Assembly: GCF_003990975.1 (NCBI RefSeq)
Contig: NZ_RZJR01000008.1
Location: 104,928-168,927 of the forward strand
Length of the DNA stretch: 64,000 nucleotides
Source: Cohnella sp. AR92
GTDB taxonomy: Bacteria; Bacillota; Bacilli; Paenibacillales; Paenibacillaceae
Reading direction: 5' to 3'
The notes beneath the pieces were generated by a model. That model made no database searches. It saw only the letters and a list, made by a program, of their open reading frames with translations, and was not told the origin of the DNA. This document shows positions 37,588 to 46,545 of the stretch, piece after piece. Made by a program: the position numbers and the translations under genes. How positions within the stretch are numbered: position 1 is the stretch's first letter; each line of letters starts with the position of its first letter.

Positions 37588-39009
37588 TTATGCCGTTACT
37601 TCGGAACGGAATTCCCAGTTGCGAACGTCGGTGAACTTGCCCTTGACCGCCGCTGCGGCAGCCATCTCCGGAGACACCAGGTGCGTGCGGCCGCCGCGTC
37701 CTTGGCGACCTTCGAAGTTGCGGTTCGAAGTGGACGCGCAGCGCTCGCCCGGCTTCAGCACGTCGGGGTTCATCGCGAGGCACATCGAGCAGCCCGCTTC
37801 GCGCCATTCGAAGCCCGCGGCGGTGAAGATCTTGTCGAGGCCTTCCTTCTCGGCTTGCAGCTTGACGCGGCCGGAGCCTGGAACGACGATCGCGGTCACG
37901 TTCGGGCTGACCTTGTGGCCTTGGGCAACCTTGGCGGCGGCGCGAAGGTCTTCGATGCGTCCGTTCGTGCAGGAGCCGATGAAGACGTAGTCGATCGGAA
38001 TCTCGGACATCGGAGTGCCCGGCTTCAGATCCATGTATTCAAGCGCCTTCTCGGCGGCTTTGCGTTCGTTCTCGGTAGGCAGCTTCTCCGGATAAGGAAC
38101 GGAGGAAGTGATTCCCGTGCCCATGCCCGGGCTTGTGCCCCAAGTCACTTGCGGGACGAGCTCCTCGACGTTCAGTTCGACGACCGTGTCGTAGACGGCG
38201 CCTTCATCGGAGGTCAATGCCTTCCATTGCTCGACGGCGCGGTCGAAGTCTTCGCCTTGCGGAGCGTATTCGCGGCCGCGCAGGTAGTTGAAGGTCGTCT
38301 CGTCCGGAGCGATCAGGCCGGCGCGGGCTCCGCCTTCGATGGACATGTTGCACACGGTCATGCGCTCTTCCATCGACAGTTCGCGGATCGCTTCGCCCGT
38401 GTACTCGATAACGTAGCCGGTAGCGAAGTCGGTGCCGTACTTGGCGATCAGGCCGAGGATCAAGTCCTTCGCCGTGATGCCGGCGGGGCGCTTGCCGACG
38501 AAGCGGACTTCCATCGTCTTCGCCTTGGCTTGCTGCAGGCATTGCGTAGCCAGAACGTGCTCGACTTCGCTCGTTCCGATCCCGAAGGCGAGAGCGCCGA
38601 ACGCGCCGTGCGTCGACGTGTGGCTGTCGCCGCAGACGATCGTCTTGCCCGGATGAGTCAGGCCCAGCTCAGGACCCATGACGTGAACGACGCCTTGGTC
38701 GAGCGTGTTCAGGTCGTACAGCTTCACGCCGAACTCGCGGCAATTGTTCGTCAGCGTGTCCACTTGCTGCTTGGAGATCGGATCGGCGATGTTGAAGCGA
38801 TCCTTCGTCGGCACGTTGTGGTCCATCGTCGCGAAGGTCAGCTCCGGACGGCGAACCTTGCGGCCCGTCATGCGAAGGCCTTCGAACGCTTGCGGAGAAG
38901 TTACTTCGTGAACCAGATGCAAGTCGATGTACAGAATGCTCGGCTTGCCCGCTTCCGAATGAATCTCGTGATTGTTCCAAATTTTCTCGAACATCGTCAG
39001 TTTGCTCAT
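37588..39009 (-). CDS. leuC: 3-isopropylmalate dehydratase large subunit
   Basis: Aconitase-family 4Fe-4S enzyme of leucine synthesis. The 473-residue protein starts [17 protein letters not shown] and has [16 protein letters not shown], the [26 protein letters not shown] active-site block, and the cluster cysteines in FIGSCTNGR and GCSMCLAMN. The ATG is behind GGGGTGA. A promoter lies about 150 bases upstream with a LysR-type box centred near -65 and a GC-rich hairpin in the leader. The facing LysR gene is its likely regulator. Confidence 0.97.
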   Translation of the reverse strand: MSKLTMFEKIWNNHEIHSEAGKPSILYIDLHLVHEVTSPQAFEGLRMTGRKVRRPELTFATMDHNVPTKDRFNIADPISKQQVDTLTNNCREFGVKLYDLNTLDQGVVHVMGPELGLTHPGKTIVCGDSHTSTHGAFGALAFGIGTSEVEHVLATQCLQQAKAKTMEVRFVGKRPAGITAKDLILGLIAKYGTDFATGYVIEYTGEAIRELSMEERMTVCNMSIEGGARAGLIAPDETTFNYLRGREYAPQGEDFDRAVEQWKALTSDEGAVYDTVVELNVEELVPQVTWGTSPGMGTGITSSVPYPEKLPTENERKAAEKALEYMDLKPGTPMSEIPIDYVFIGSCTNGRIEDLRAAAKVAQGHKVSPNVTAIVVPGSGRVKLQAEKEGLDKIFTAAGFEWREAGCSMCLAMNPDVLKPGERCASTSNRNFEGRQGRGGRTHLVSPEMAAAAAVKGKFTDVRNWEFRSEVTA

Positions 39010-39054
39010 TCTACATTCACCCCATATGAAATGTTATCTCTGCGAGATCGGCCA

Positions 39055-39095
39055 AGCGGCGGGGAAGCGGATGGAGCGTCAGGCTTCCCGCCGCT
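39055..39095 (-). promoter_or_regulatory. GC-rich hairpin in the leuC leader
   Basis: AGCGGCGGGGAAGC (39055-39068) pairs with GCTTCCCGCCGCT (39083-39095), one base bulged, about 45 bases before the leuC start. There is no T run, so it may affect mRNA stability or translation rather than end transcription. No T-box sequence is seen here. Confidence 0.5.
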
Positions 39096-39157
39096 CCGCG
39101 TCCCGGCCATGCAGGCTCTAGCGGCGATTGAACCGATTCCGATCTGAATATGCCTCT

Positions 39158-39223
39158 ACTATAACATCCCTTGTTTCATTGCTCCAAGATATAATAACTA
39201 TAAGCTTGATAGGTTCGTGCTAT
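39158..39223 (-). promoter_or_regulatory. leuCD promoter with upstream LysR-type box
   Basis: On the minus strand TTGGAG (39182-39187) and TATAGT (39158-39163) are 18 bases apart, giving a start near 39151. The inverted repeat ATAG-N7-CTAT (39209-39223), a T-N11-A type LysR box, is centred about 65 bases upstream of that start, the usual activator position. The same box recurs in front of the LysR gene. Confidence 0.65.
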
Positions 39224-39420
39224 AAACAAACGCAAGGCCAATAAACGTTTTCGCTTGAGAATCTCTCCTTATCAACCTCCTCTTCTAACCTAAACGATGC
39301 TGGATTCGGCTTCAAGGCTTCAAAATTTAACAGCAATGAAGCCAATGGAGCGGCGAGGACCTCCCTCCTGCTCTTTTTTATTCGTCTCGCCATATCCCAA
39401 CTATTAAGTCCGACGCCTTC
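39224..39420. other. Gap between the two LysR boxes, with terminator-like hairpins
   Basis: No convincing gene. GGCTTCA (39316-39322) pairs with TGAAGCC (39337-39343), and a second weaker GAGC/GCTC plus AGGA/TCCT hairpin (39348-39373) is followed by TTTTTT (39374-39379) on the plus strand. This could end a short plus-strand transcript started near the left LysR box, or be an attenuator ahead of lysR. Confidence 0.4.
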
Positions 39421-39438
39421 ATAGTTTCATGCTATAAT
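39421..39438 (+). promoter_or_regulatory. LysR box overlapping the -10 of the lysR gene
   Basis: ATAG-N7-CTAT (39421-39435) overlaps TATAAT (39433-39438). The wider match to the leuC-side copy is ATAG.TTC.TGCTATAA. Overlap with the -10 suggests negative autoregulation. Confidence 0.6.
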
Positions 39439-39497
39439 GATAACAACCATTTGAATGCCCCAAGCGCGGAAGCTTGAGGCAAGAAAGGAGCTCTCCC

Positions 39498-40418
39498 ATG
39501 GAACTGCGCCTGCTGCAGTACGTCATTCAGATCGCCGCGGAACGCAATTTCTCCCGCGCCGCGGAGAAGCTTCATATCGCCCAGCCGTCTCTTAGCCAGC
39601 AGCTCTCCAAGCTCGAGAAGGAGCTCGGCATCCTGCTGTTCAAGCGAAGCACGAACTCCGTGGAACTCACCTATGCCGGGACCATCTTCGTCGAGAAAGC
39701 GAAGCAGATCGTCGATATGACCGAGCAGCTGCGCCAGGAGATGGAGGACATCGCGGATCTGCGCAAGGGCCGCATCATCGTCGGCAGCCTGCCGATCACG
39801 GGAGCCCACGTTCTCCCCGACGTGCTGACGGCGTTCCGCCAGGCTCATCCGAGCATCGAGATCGCTCTCGTCGAGGAGACGACGCTGCAGCTCGAACAGC
39901 TGACCGCCTCCGGAGGCGCCGATGTCAGCCTGCTCTCCCTGCCCGTCATCGATTCTTCCCTTACGTACGAACCGATTATCGAAGAGGAGATTTTCCTGGC
40001 GGTGCCGCCCGATCATCGTCTTGCCCAGTCCGGTTCCAGGGAACCGATCGAACTCGCGGAGATGAAGGACGAATCCTTCGTTCTCCTCAAGAGAGGGCAA
40101 GGCTTCCGGGCGATCGCGTACGACCTGTGCCAGAAAGCCGGATTCGCGCCGCGCGTCGTGTTCGAGAGCAGCAACATCGAGACCGTCCAATCGCTGGTCG
40201 CCGCCGGCATGGGCGTCGGCTTCGTGCCGCATATGGTCGCCAGGAGCGCGCAGGAAGGAAGCCATACCCCCGCCTACATCCGACTGAAGGGCAAGCCGAC
40301 CCGAACGCTCGTCATCGGCTATCGCAAAGGGCGTTACCTGTCCAATGCGGCCGAGGCGTTCATCGATATTTTCCGCAAGACCATGCATTCCCTCTCGCAG
40401 CAAGTCCCGGGCAAATAA
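39498..40418 (+). CDS. LysR-family regulator, probably of leuCD
   Basis: A 306-residue regulator. Residues 1-60 are the winged helix-turn-helix (MELRLLQYVIQIAAERNFSR, then AEKLHIAQPSLSQQLSKLEKEL), joined by a linker helix to a two-lobe co-inducer domain (about 90-295; GRIIVGSLPITGAHVLP, LLKRGQGFRAI, GVGFVP). The style is close to CysL/YwbI-like regulators of the Bacillus group. AAAGGAG precedes the ATG. Placement opposite leuCD with a shared box in both promoter regions makes control of leuCD likely; the co-inducer is unknown. Confidence 0.9.
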   Translation: MELRLLQYVIQIAAERNFSRAAEKLHIAQPSLSQQLSKLEKELGILLFKRSTNSVELTYAGTIFVEKAKQIVDMTEQLRQEMEDIADLRKGRIIVGSLPITGAHVLPDVLTAFRQAHPSIEIALVEETTLQLEQLTASGGADVSLLSLPVIDSSLTYEPIIEEEIFLAVPPDHRLAQSGSREPIELAEMKDESFVLLKRGQGFRAIAYDLCQKAGFAPRVVFESSNIETVQSLVAAGMGVGFVPHMVARSAQEGSHTPAYIRLKGKPTRTLVIGYRKGRYLSNAAEAFIDIFRKTMHSLSQQVPGK

Positions 40419-40481
40419 TAAGGCGGGTCGGCTCGCGGAAAAATAACCCGGGAGTAGCGATCGGCCGCGGCGGAGCTCGGA

Positions 40482-41300
40482 TTATTCGTACAAGCCCGGA
40501 CGGCGGTCGGCGAATACCGGAATCCGCCCGCGCACCTCATCCGCGAGGTCGAGGTCGATCTCGGCGGTCACGATCGTCTCCTCTTCTCCCGCTTCGGCGA
40601 CGATTTCGCCCCAAGGATCGACGATCATCGAATGGCCGAAGAAACGGGTGGTTCCGCTGACGCCCGTCCGGTTGCAGGCCACGACGTACATCTGGTTCTC
40701 GATCGCCCTCGCCTGAAGCAGCGTCCTCCAGTGATGCAGGCGCGGATGCGGCCATTCAGCCGGCACGAACAGCACCTTCGCCCCGTCCAGGGCAAGCTTG
40801 CGAGCCAGCTCGGGGAAGCGGATGTCGTAGCAGATCATGACGCCGGCCGGACAGCCCTCGAGCGTAAAGCGTCCCGGCTTCTCTCCCGCTTCGAGATGAA
40901 GATGCTCATCCATCAGCTTGAAAAGATGGATCTTCGAATATTCGGCGATCTCGTCCCCGTGCCGATCGAAGCCGTAAACCGTGTTGGTGACCGTCTTCGG
41001 CCGTTCTCCCCCGCCATCTTCGCGAAGCTCCGCGATCGAACCGGCGATGACGTTGACGCCGTGGCGCTTGGCGAATTCGGAGACGAAGGCCCGAGTGCGA
41101 ACGCCCGCGGGGTCGGCGAGCTCTCGGATCCGCTCGAGCGCGTAGCCGGTATTCCACATCTCCGGCACGAGAATGACGTCCGGCTTCGGGTCGGCGGCGA
41201 CCGCCTCCTTGAGCCGCTGTTCGAGCCTTGCGTAGTTCTGCTCCGGATAACCGGCGTCGATGTGCATCTGAATGAGCGCTAGGCGCAGAGGATTAGGCAT
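40482..41300 (-). CDS. mtnU: Carbon-nitrogen hydrolase (omega-amidase, MtnU-like)
   Basis: A 272-residue nitrilase-superfamily amidase with the full triad: Glu47 in ILVPEMWNTGYAL, Lys123 in YSKIHLFKLMDEH and Cys157 in VMICYDIRFPELAR. Omega-amidases deaminate 2-oxo acid amides such as alpha-ketoglutaramate and ketosuccinamate; in the Bacillus methionine-salvage cluster MtnU removes the amide made when glutamine is the amino donor of MtnE. Here it diverges from an mtnE-like gene 187 bases away, supporting this role. The start ATG follows AAGGAGAG. Specificity is inferred from context. Confidence 0.83.
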   Translation of the reverse strand: MPNPLRLALIQMHIDAGYPEQNYARLEQRLKEAVAADPKPDVILVPEMWNTGYALERIRELADPAGVRTRAFVSEFAKRHGVNVIAGSIAELREDGGGERPKTVTNTVYGFDRHGDEIAEYSKIHLFKLMDEHLHLEAGEKPGRFTLEGCPAGVMICYDIRFPELARKLALDGAKVLFVPAEWPHPRLHHWRTLLQARAIENQMYVVACNRTGVSGTTRFFGHSMIVDPWGEIVAEAGEEETIVTAEIDLDLADEVRGRIPVFADRRPGLYE

Positions 41301-41487
41301 AGGGGAACTCTCCTTCGAATTCATGGCCGCCGGCAGGCGGCCTTTTCCCCATCGTACCTTATTTCAGGCGAACGCGACAAGACGAGGTATTCCTTCTTTT
41401 CCGATTGATAATAGAAGCTTCGTTATGCTACATTCATTTTATCTCTTTTCCTTAATCGCGGAACGAAAGCGGAGTGACATACCGACC

Positions 41488-42666
41488 ATGACGATACGAA
41501 TCGAACCGGCGCAACGCCTGAAGACGCTGCCCGAGCAATTTTTCGCGGCGCTCGTCGCCAAAGCCAACGCAAGAGCGGCGACCGGCCGCGATGTGATCAA
41601 CCTGGGGCAGGGCAACCCGGACCTTCCGACTCCGCAAGCGGTCGTCGAGAGGCTGAAGCGCGCCGCGGATAATCCTCTCTATCATAAATATCCGCCGTTT
41701 CGCGGGTTCCGTTTCCTTAAAGAAGCGGTGGCCAAGCGCTACAAAGAAGACTATAACGTCGATCTCGATCCCGACACGGAGGTAGCCGTGCTGTTCGGAG
41801 GCAAAACGGGGCTCATCGAGATCAGCCAATGCTTGCTGAATCCCGGAGACGTCTGCCTCGTTCCCGATCCCGGCTATCCGGACTACTGGTCCGGCGTTGC
41901 CCTGGCGGAAGCGAGGATGGCATTCATGCCTCTGTTGGAGAGCAACGGCTTCCTTCCCGATTACGAAGCGATTCCCGCTGCCGAGCTGGAGCGCGCCAAG
42001 CTGATGTTCCTGAATTACCCGAACAACCCGACCTCGGCGGTAGCCACTCGCTCTTTCTATGAAGAAACGGTTCGCTTCGCCGAGAAGAACGGCGTGGTCG
42101 TCGCCAGCGACTTCGCTTACGGCGCCATCGGCTTCGACGGCAAGCGGCCGGTCAGCTTCCTCGAGACCCCGGGCGCGAAGGACGTCGGCGTCGAGTTCTA
42201 TACGCTCTCGAAGTCGTACAACATGGCAGGCTGGCGCGTCGGGTTCGCACTCGGCAACAAGACGATCGTCGAGATGCTGAACCTGATCCAGGATCATTAT
42301 TATTGCAGCCTGTTCGGGGGCATTCAAGAAGCCGCGACCGAGGCGCTGGCCGGCCCACAAGACTCCGTGGCCGCGCTTGTCCGCACCTATGAGAACCGCC
42401 GTAACGCCCTGTACGAAGGCTTGGCGGACATCGGCTGGCAAGCCTTGAGACCGGCGGGCTCGTTCTTCTGCTGGCTGCCCGTTCCCGAAGGCTTCACTTC
42501 GATGTCCTTCGCCGACAAGCTGCTCGAGGAAGCGGACATCGTCGTCGCTCCGGGCAACGGCTTCGGGGAGCACGGAGAAGGATATGTCCGCCTCGGCCTG
42601 CTTGCGCCGGAGGAGCGGCTTCGCGAGGTGGCGGAGCGCATCGGCCGGCTGAAGCTGTTCGTTTAA
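41488..42666 (+). CDS. mtnE: PLP-dependent aminotransferase (MtnE-like)
   Basis: A 392-residue class I aminotransferase. It has INLGQGNPDLPTPQ, the pyridine-binding FLNYPNNPTSAVA, and the Schiff-base Lys242 in YTLSKSYNMAGWRVGF. Bacillus MtnE of similar length and pattern makes methionine from 4-methylthio-2-oxobutyrate, the last step of methionine salvage. Proximity to mtnU and to mtnWXB (downstream of proBAC) supports this role, although other amino-donor pairs cannot be ruled out. The start at 41488 has only a distant GGAG. No S-box (SAM) riboswitch is visible in front. Confidence 0.82.
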   Translation: MTIRIEPAQRLKTLPEQFFAALVAKANARAATGRDVINLGQGNPDLPTPQAVVERLKRAADNPLYHKYPPFRGFRFLKEAVAKRYKEDYNVDLDPDTEVAVLFGGKTGLIEISQCLLNPGDVCLVPDPGYPDYWSGVALAEARMAFMPLLESNGFLPDYEAIPAAELERAKLMFLNYPNNPTSAVATRSFYEETVRFAEKNGVVVASDFAYGAIGFDGKRPVSFLETPGAKDVGVEFYTLSKSYNMAGWRVGFALGNKTIVEMLNLIQDHYYCSLFGGIQEAATEALAGPQDSVAALVRTYENRRNALYEGLADIGWQALRPAGSFFCWLPVPEGFTSMSFADKLLEEADIVVAPGNGFGEHGEGYVRLGLLAPEERLREVAERIGRLKLFV

Positions 42667-42704
42667 TTCGGCGCTCCGGATCGTCCTTGCAGGGCCTTCT
42701 TTCC

Positions 42705-42734
42705 TTTACAAGGCCGTGCGGCGCATGGTATTCT
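42705..42734 (+). promoter_or_regulatory. Promoter of the T-box proBAC-mtnWXB operon
   Basis: TTTACA (42705-42710) and TATTCT (42729-42734) are separated by 18 bases. Transcription would begin near 42741, at the start of the T-box leader. Confidence 0.6.
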
Positions 42735-42740
42735 TAACAT

Positions 42741-43026
42741 TAATATGAAGCCGCCGGAGCAAGGCGGTTTAAGCTCAAACGCAATGACGGGGAATGAAGC
42801 GGAACCGTATCGCCCAGAGATCGAATTCCACGGCTGGAAGAATTCGACGACAGCGGCCGCTTCTCCCGCCCCCGAGCGGTCGGCGACGAGCCGGACAGTT
42901 CCCTGCTGTTACCAGGATGACAAGCGGATGCCGTTCCCGTTCCTCAGGAGCGCTGCGGCATCAATAAAGGTGGTACCGCGGAAGGAAACTTTCGTCCTTT
43001 GATGTTGGAGGATGAGAGTTTTTTTG
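42741..43026 (+). ncRNA. T-box leader with proline-type specifier
   Basis: The T-box sequence AAAGGTGGTACCGCGG is at 42966-42981. Stem I shows AGAGA with the distal ATCGAATTC/GAATTCGA arm, the GAAGCGG/CCGCTTC helix (42796-42802/42857-42863) and a lower CGGGG/CCCCG helix. The 3' side of the loop between them reads TCCCGC, giving the proline codon CCC (42865-42867) followed by a purine. The terminator is a 12-bp stem (42987-42998 with 43009-43020) plus TTTTTT. Uncharged tRNA-Pro would stabilise the antiterminator and let proBAC be read. Confidence 0.92.
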
Positions 43027-43182
43027 CGTTATTCGGAAGGTTTACGCTTCTTGCTTACCCATTCCCGAATAACCTCCGCAATCCTGCTTCAGCGCCCGGA
43101 GGAACGCCCCAGTCGTTGTCGCTTGGTTCCGGCGCTCTTCTCCCCTACCCTAACCGAAGCATATGAGAGGATCGTGAAGGCT

Positions 43183-44304
43183 ATGAAACGGCGAATCGTC
43201 GTCAAGATAGGAAGCAGCTCGTTAACCTCCGAAGAAGGAGGGCTCAGCCGCGAGCGGGTTCGTTTCTTCGCTTCCGAGATTGCCCGCCTGCAGCAGCAAG
43301 GCTATCAGGTCCTGCTGGTCACCAGCGGCGCGGTCGCGGCCGGCTTCAAGCGCATCGGCTACGCAACCCGTCCCAAGCTGGTCTACGAGAAGCAAGCCGC
43401 GGCGGCCGTCGGGCAGGCGCTGCTGATGGAAGCTTACCAGGAAGCCTTCTCCGCCCACGGCATTACGGCCGCCCAGATCCTGCTTACCCGGCCGGACTTC
43501 AGCAACCGTTCCCGTTCGCAGAACGCGGAGAGAACGATCGAGGAGCTGCTGCGGCTGAACGTCGTGCCGGTCATCAACGAGAACGACACCGTCGCCATCG
43601 ACGAGCTCAAGTTCAGCGAGAACGATACGCTGTCCGCCCTCGTCGCCGCCTTGGTCAAGGCGGATGAGCTGTACGTGCTGACCGATATCGAAGGCTTGTA
43701 CACCGCCGACCCGCGCAAGGACCCGGACGCGAAGCGAATCGATCGAATCGACGTGATCTCCGACGATCTGTACCGAATCGCCGGCGGCGCGGGCTCCTCC
43801 GTCGGGACGGGCGGCATGCGCTCCAAGATCGAAGCGGCCCGCATCGCGATGGGCGGCGGCGTCTCCACCTTCATCGGCCGCGTCACGGAGCCGGGCGATC
43901 TGCTCAAGGCGGCGGAAGGCGCCGGACGGGGCACCTACTTCACCACCTCCCTTCATTCGCTGCCGGCGAAGAAGAAGTGGATCGGCTACCTCTCGGTACC
44001 GCAAGGCCGGATCGTCGTGGACGCCGGCGCGGAGGAAGCGCTGCTGAACGGCCACAAGAGCTTGCTGCCCGCCGGGATAACCGGGGTCAGCGGAGAATTC
44101 CACCCGCGCGACGTGGTCGAGGTCGTCAATGCCGCGGGGCGCGCGCTCGGTCGGGGAGTCAGCAACTATTCTTCCTGGCAGGTGACGGCGGCCGCGGGCT
44201 TGTCGAGCGACGAGGCGTTACGGCGGGTCGAGCCTTCCCGCATTGAAGTGATACATCGAGACGAATGGGTCACGACCCACGTTAAGGAGGCGTCAGAAGC
44301 ATGA
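43183..44304 (+). CDS. proB: Glutamate 5-kinase
   Basis: First enzyme of proline synthesis; phosphorylates glutamate. The 373-residue protein has the kinase domain (1-260: VVKIGSSSLT, LVTSGAVAAG, INENDTVA, GTGGMRSKI) and a C-terminal PUA domain (about 280-360), the long form typical of bacteria with PUA-type ProB. The ATG at 43183 is preceded by GAAGG; a GTG three codons upstream is also in frame. It is the first gene after the T-box terminator and overlaps proA by four bases. Confidence 0.96.
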   Translation: MKRRIVVKIGSSSLTSEEGGLSRERVRFFASEIARLQQQGYQVLLVTSGAVAAGFKRIGYATRPKLVYEKQAAAAVGQALLMEAYQEAFSAHGITAAQILLTRPDFSNRSRSQNAERTIEELLRLNVVPVINENDTVAIDELKFSENDTLSALVAALVKADELYVLTDIEGLYTADPRKDPDAKRIDRIDVISDDLYRIAGGAGSSVGTGGMRSKIEAARIAMGGGVSTFIGRVTEPGDLLKAAEGAGRGTYFTTSLHSLPAKKKWIGYLSVPQGRIVVDAGAEEALLNGHKSLLPAGITGVSGEFHPRDVVEVVNAAGRALGRGVSNYSSWQVTAAAGLSSDEALRRVEPSRIEVIHRDEWVTTHVKEASEA

Positions 44305-45548
44305 GCGAAGTGAGAACGAAGGCCGCGCTGGCCAAGGAAGCCGCGGCGGCCATGAACAAAGCGACGACGGAACAGAAGAACGAAGCGCTCCTGCGAATGG
44401 CCGACGCGTTGATCGAAGGTCAGGCCGTTATCCTGGAAGCGAACGAGAAGGACATGAAGAACGGCGCGGCGAACGGCACCAGCGCCTCCCTGCTCGACAG
44501 GTTGAAGCTGAATCCGAGCCGTATCGAGGCGATCGCGGAAGGCTTGAGGCAGGTAGTCGACCTTCCCGATCCGGTCGGAACGGTTCTGGAGACGATCGAT
44601 CGGCCCAACGGCCTTCATATCGAGAAGCATCGCGTCCCGATCGGCGTCATCGGCATGGTCTATGAAGCCCGTCCGAACGTGACCGTCGACGCGGCGGGCC
44701 TGTGCCTGAAGACGGGCAACACCGTCGTCCTGCGCGGCGGCTCGGCGGCTCTCGAGTCCAATCGAGCCATCGTTCGGCTGATGAGGGAAGCTCTCGAGTC
44801 GACCGCTCTTCCCGTGGAGGCCCTTCAGATGATCGAGGATGCCAACCGGTCTTCCGTCGACGAGATGCTGAAGCTGAACGGCTTGCTCGACGTCATTATC
44901 CCGCGCGGCGGCGCCTCGCTGATCCAGAACGTCGTGCAGAACGCGACGGTTCCCGTCATCGAGACGGGCGCGGGCATCTGCCATACGTACGTGGACGAGA
45001 CAGCCGTTCCTAGGATGGCGGAGGAGATCGCGCTCAACGCCAAGGTTCAGAGGCCTTCCGTGTGCAACTCGATGGAGACTCTCCTCGTCCACGCCTCCTA
45101 TGCCGAGAAACACTTGGCTTCCATGGCCGAAGCTTTCCGCGCCAGAGACGTGGAGATTCGCGGCTGCGAACGCGCAAGCCGGCTCATTTCTTGGGCGAAG
45201 CCCGCAACCGAGAAGGATTACGCGACCGAATACGGCGATTACATCCTGAACGTCAAGATCGTCGACGATCTCGATCAAGCCATGGCTCATATCCGCCGCT
45301 TCGGCACGATGCATTCCGAATGCATCGTCACGGAGACGAGCGCGAACGCGGACCGTTTCCTGGCGGAGGTTGACGCGGCGGCGGTGTACCACAACGCATC
45401 TACCCGCTTCACCGACGGCTTCGAGTTCGGCTTCGGCGCCGAGATCGGCATCAGCACCCAGAAGCTGCACGCGAGAGGACCGATGGGCCTTCCCGCTCTT
45501 ACCTCGACGAAATACCGGATTCAGGGCTCCGGGCAGGTCCGCGGATAA
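44301..45548 (+). CDS. proA: Gamma-glutamyl phosphate reductase
   Basis: Reduces glutamyl-5-phosphate with NADPH to glutamate semialdehyde. The 415-residue aldehyde-dehydrogenase-fold protein has the catalytic Cys255 in RPSVCNSMETLL, VIGMVYEARPNVTVDAAGL, and the C-terminal GFGAEIGISTQKLHARGPMGL block. The start codon overlaps the proB stop (ATGA), indicating translational coupling. The 90-base gap to proC contains no terminator. Confidence 0.97.
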   Translation: MSEVRTKAALAKEAAAAMNKATTEQKNEALLRMADALIEGQAVILEANEKDMKNGAANGTSASLLDRLKLNPSRIEAIAEGLRQVVDLPDPVGTVLETIDRPNGLHIEKHRVPIGVIGMVYEARPNVTVDAAGLCLKTGNTVVLRGGSAALESNRAIVRLMREALESTALPVEALQMIEDANRSSVDEMLKLNGLLDVIIPRGGASLIQNVVQNATVPVIETGAGICHTYVDETAVPRMAEEIALNAKVQRPSVCNSMETLLVHASYAEKHLASMAEAFRARDVEIRGCERASRLISWAKPATEKDYATEYGDYILNVKIVDDLDQAMAHIRRFGTMHSECIVTETSANADRFLAEVDAAAVYHNASTRFTDGFEFGFGAEIGISTQKLHARGPMGLPALTSTKYRIQGSGQVRG

Positions 45549-45638
45549 CGAGGACCTGGCCCGAGCGATTACGAGCCGTCGGATTGGGAGATCATCCATG
45601 AAGCGGCACTCATTCGAAATGCAGGAGTGAAAGATGAC

Positions 45639-46511
45639 ATGACGAAGCAAACCGTCTCTCGTTTAAAAGATAAAACGATTGTTTTCTATGGCGCGGGCTC
45701 GATGGCCGAAGCCATTATTCGCGGGATCGTCGAGACGGGGGTCGCGACCCCGGCCAACATCAAGGTGCTGAACCGTTCGAACGGCGACCGCTTGATCGAG
45801 CTTCAGCAGAAGTACGGCGTCGTTCCGGCGCTTACCCCGGAACAGAAGAACGCCGCCCTGGCGGAATCGGACCTGGTGGTGCTGGGCATCAAGCCGAAGG
45901 ACTCGGTAACGGCGCTGCTTGCTCTCAAGCCGCTGCTGCGACCGGAGCAGCAGATCGTCTCCCTTGTCGCCGGCTTGTCGATCCAGACCATGCATCAATT
46001 GCTGGAGACCGAGCAGCCGATCATTCGGACGATGCCGAACACCTCGAGCTCCATCGGGCTCGGCGCGACGGGCATCAGCTTCTCCGGCTCCGTTCCCGAG
46101 GATGGCCGATCCCTTGCTCTGGAAATGTTCGGAGCGATCGGACTGGCGACCGTCGTCGAGGAGAGCCTGCTGCAGACCGTTACGGCCGTTTCGGGCAGCG
46201 GACCGGCCTACATCTACTTCATGATGGAATCGATGATCAGCGCCGGCATCGCGCAAGGGTTGGCTCCGGAAGCCGCTAGGGAGCTTGTCGTGCAGACCGT
46301 GCGCGGCGCTGCCGAGATGGTTCGGCTGACCGGCGAAGACCCTGCCGACCTGAGACGCAAGGTGACGTCTCCGAACGGAACGACGCAGGCCGCGATCGAG
46401 ACGCTCGATCGGCTCGGCTTCCCGGGCGCCGTTCGCCAGGCGATGGATCGCTGCGCGGAACGCTCGGAAGAGATGGGGCGGGCTATCGCGGATGAGGCTT
46501 TGACTCGTTAA
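45639..46511 (+). CDS. proC: Pyrroline-5-carboxylate reductase
   Basis: Last enzyme of proline synthesis. The 290-residue protein opens with the dinucleotide fold VFYGAGSMAEAIIRGI, has SLVAGLSI, the MPNTSSSIGLGATG stretch, and the C-terminal dimer region AVSGSGPAYIYFMMES and VTSPNGTTQAAIE that surround the active site. The ATG at 45639 lies 11 bases after AGGAG; a GTG four codons earlier overlaps that site. Only 34 bases separate it from mtnW and no hairpin is visible there. Confidence 0.95.
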   Translation: MTKQTVSRLKDKTIVFYGAGSMAEAIIRGIVETGVATPANIKVLNRSNGDRLIELQQKYGVVPALTPEQKNAALAESDLVVLGIKPKDSVTALLALKPLLRPEQQIVSLVAGLSIQTMHQLLETEQPIIRTMPNTSSSIGLGATGISFSGSVPEDGRSLALEMFGAIGLATVVEESLLQTVTAVSGSGPAYIYFMMESMISAGIAQGLAPEAARELVVQTVRGAAEMVRLTGEDPADLRRKVTSPNGTTQAAIETLDRLGFPGAVRQAMDRCAERSEEMGRAIADEALTR

Positions 46512-46545
46512 CATTCATTTTCTTGGAGAGCAGGAGTTGATAGAC

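Noticed and set aside
41301..41487. SAM riboswitch between mtnU and mtnE
   Set aside because: Searched for the S-box core around CTTATC and the conserved GGAGGGA-like parts; not present.
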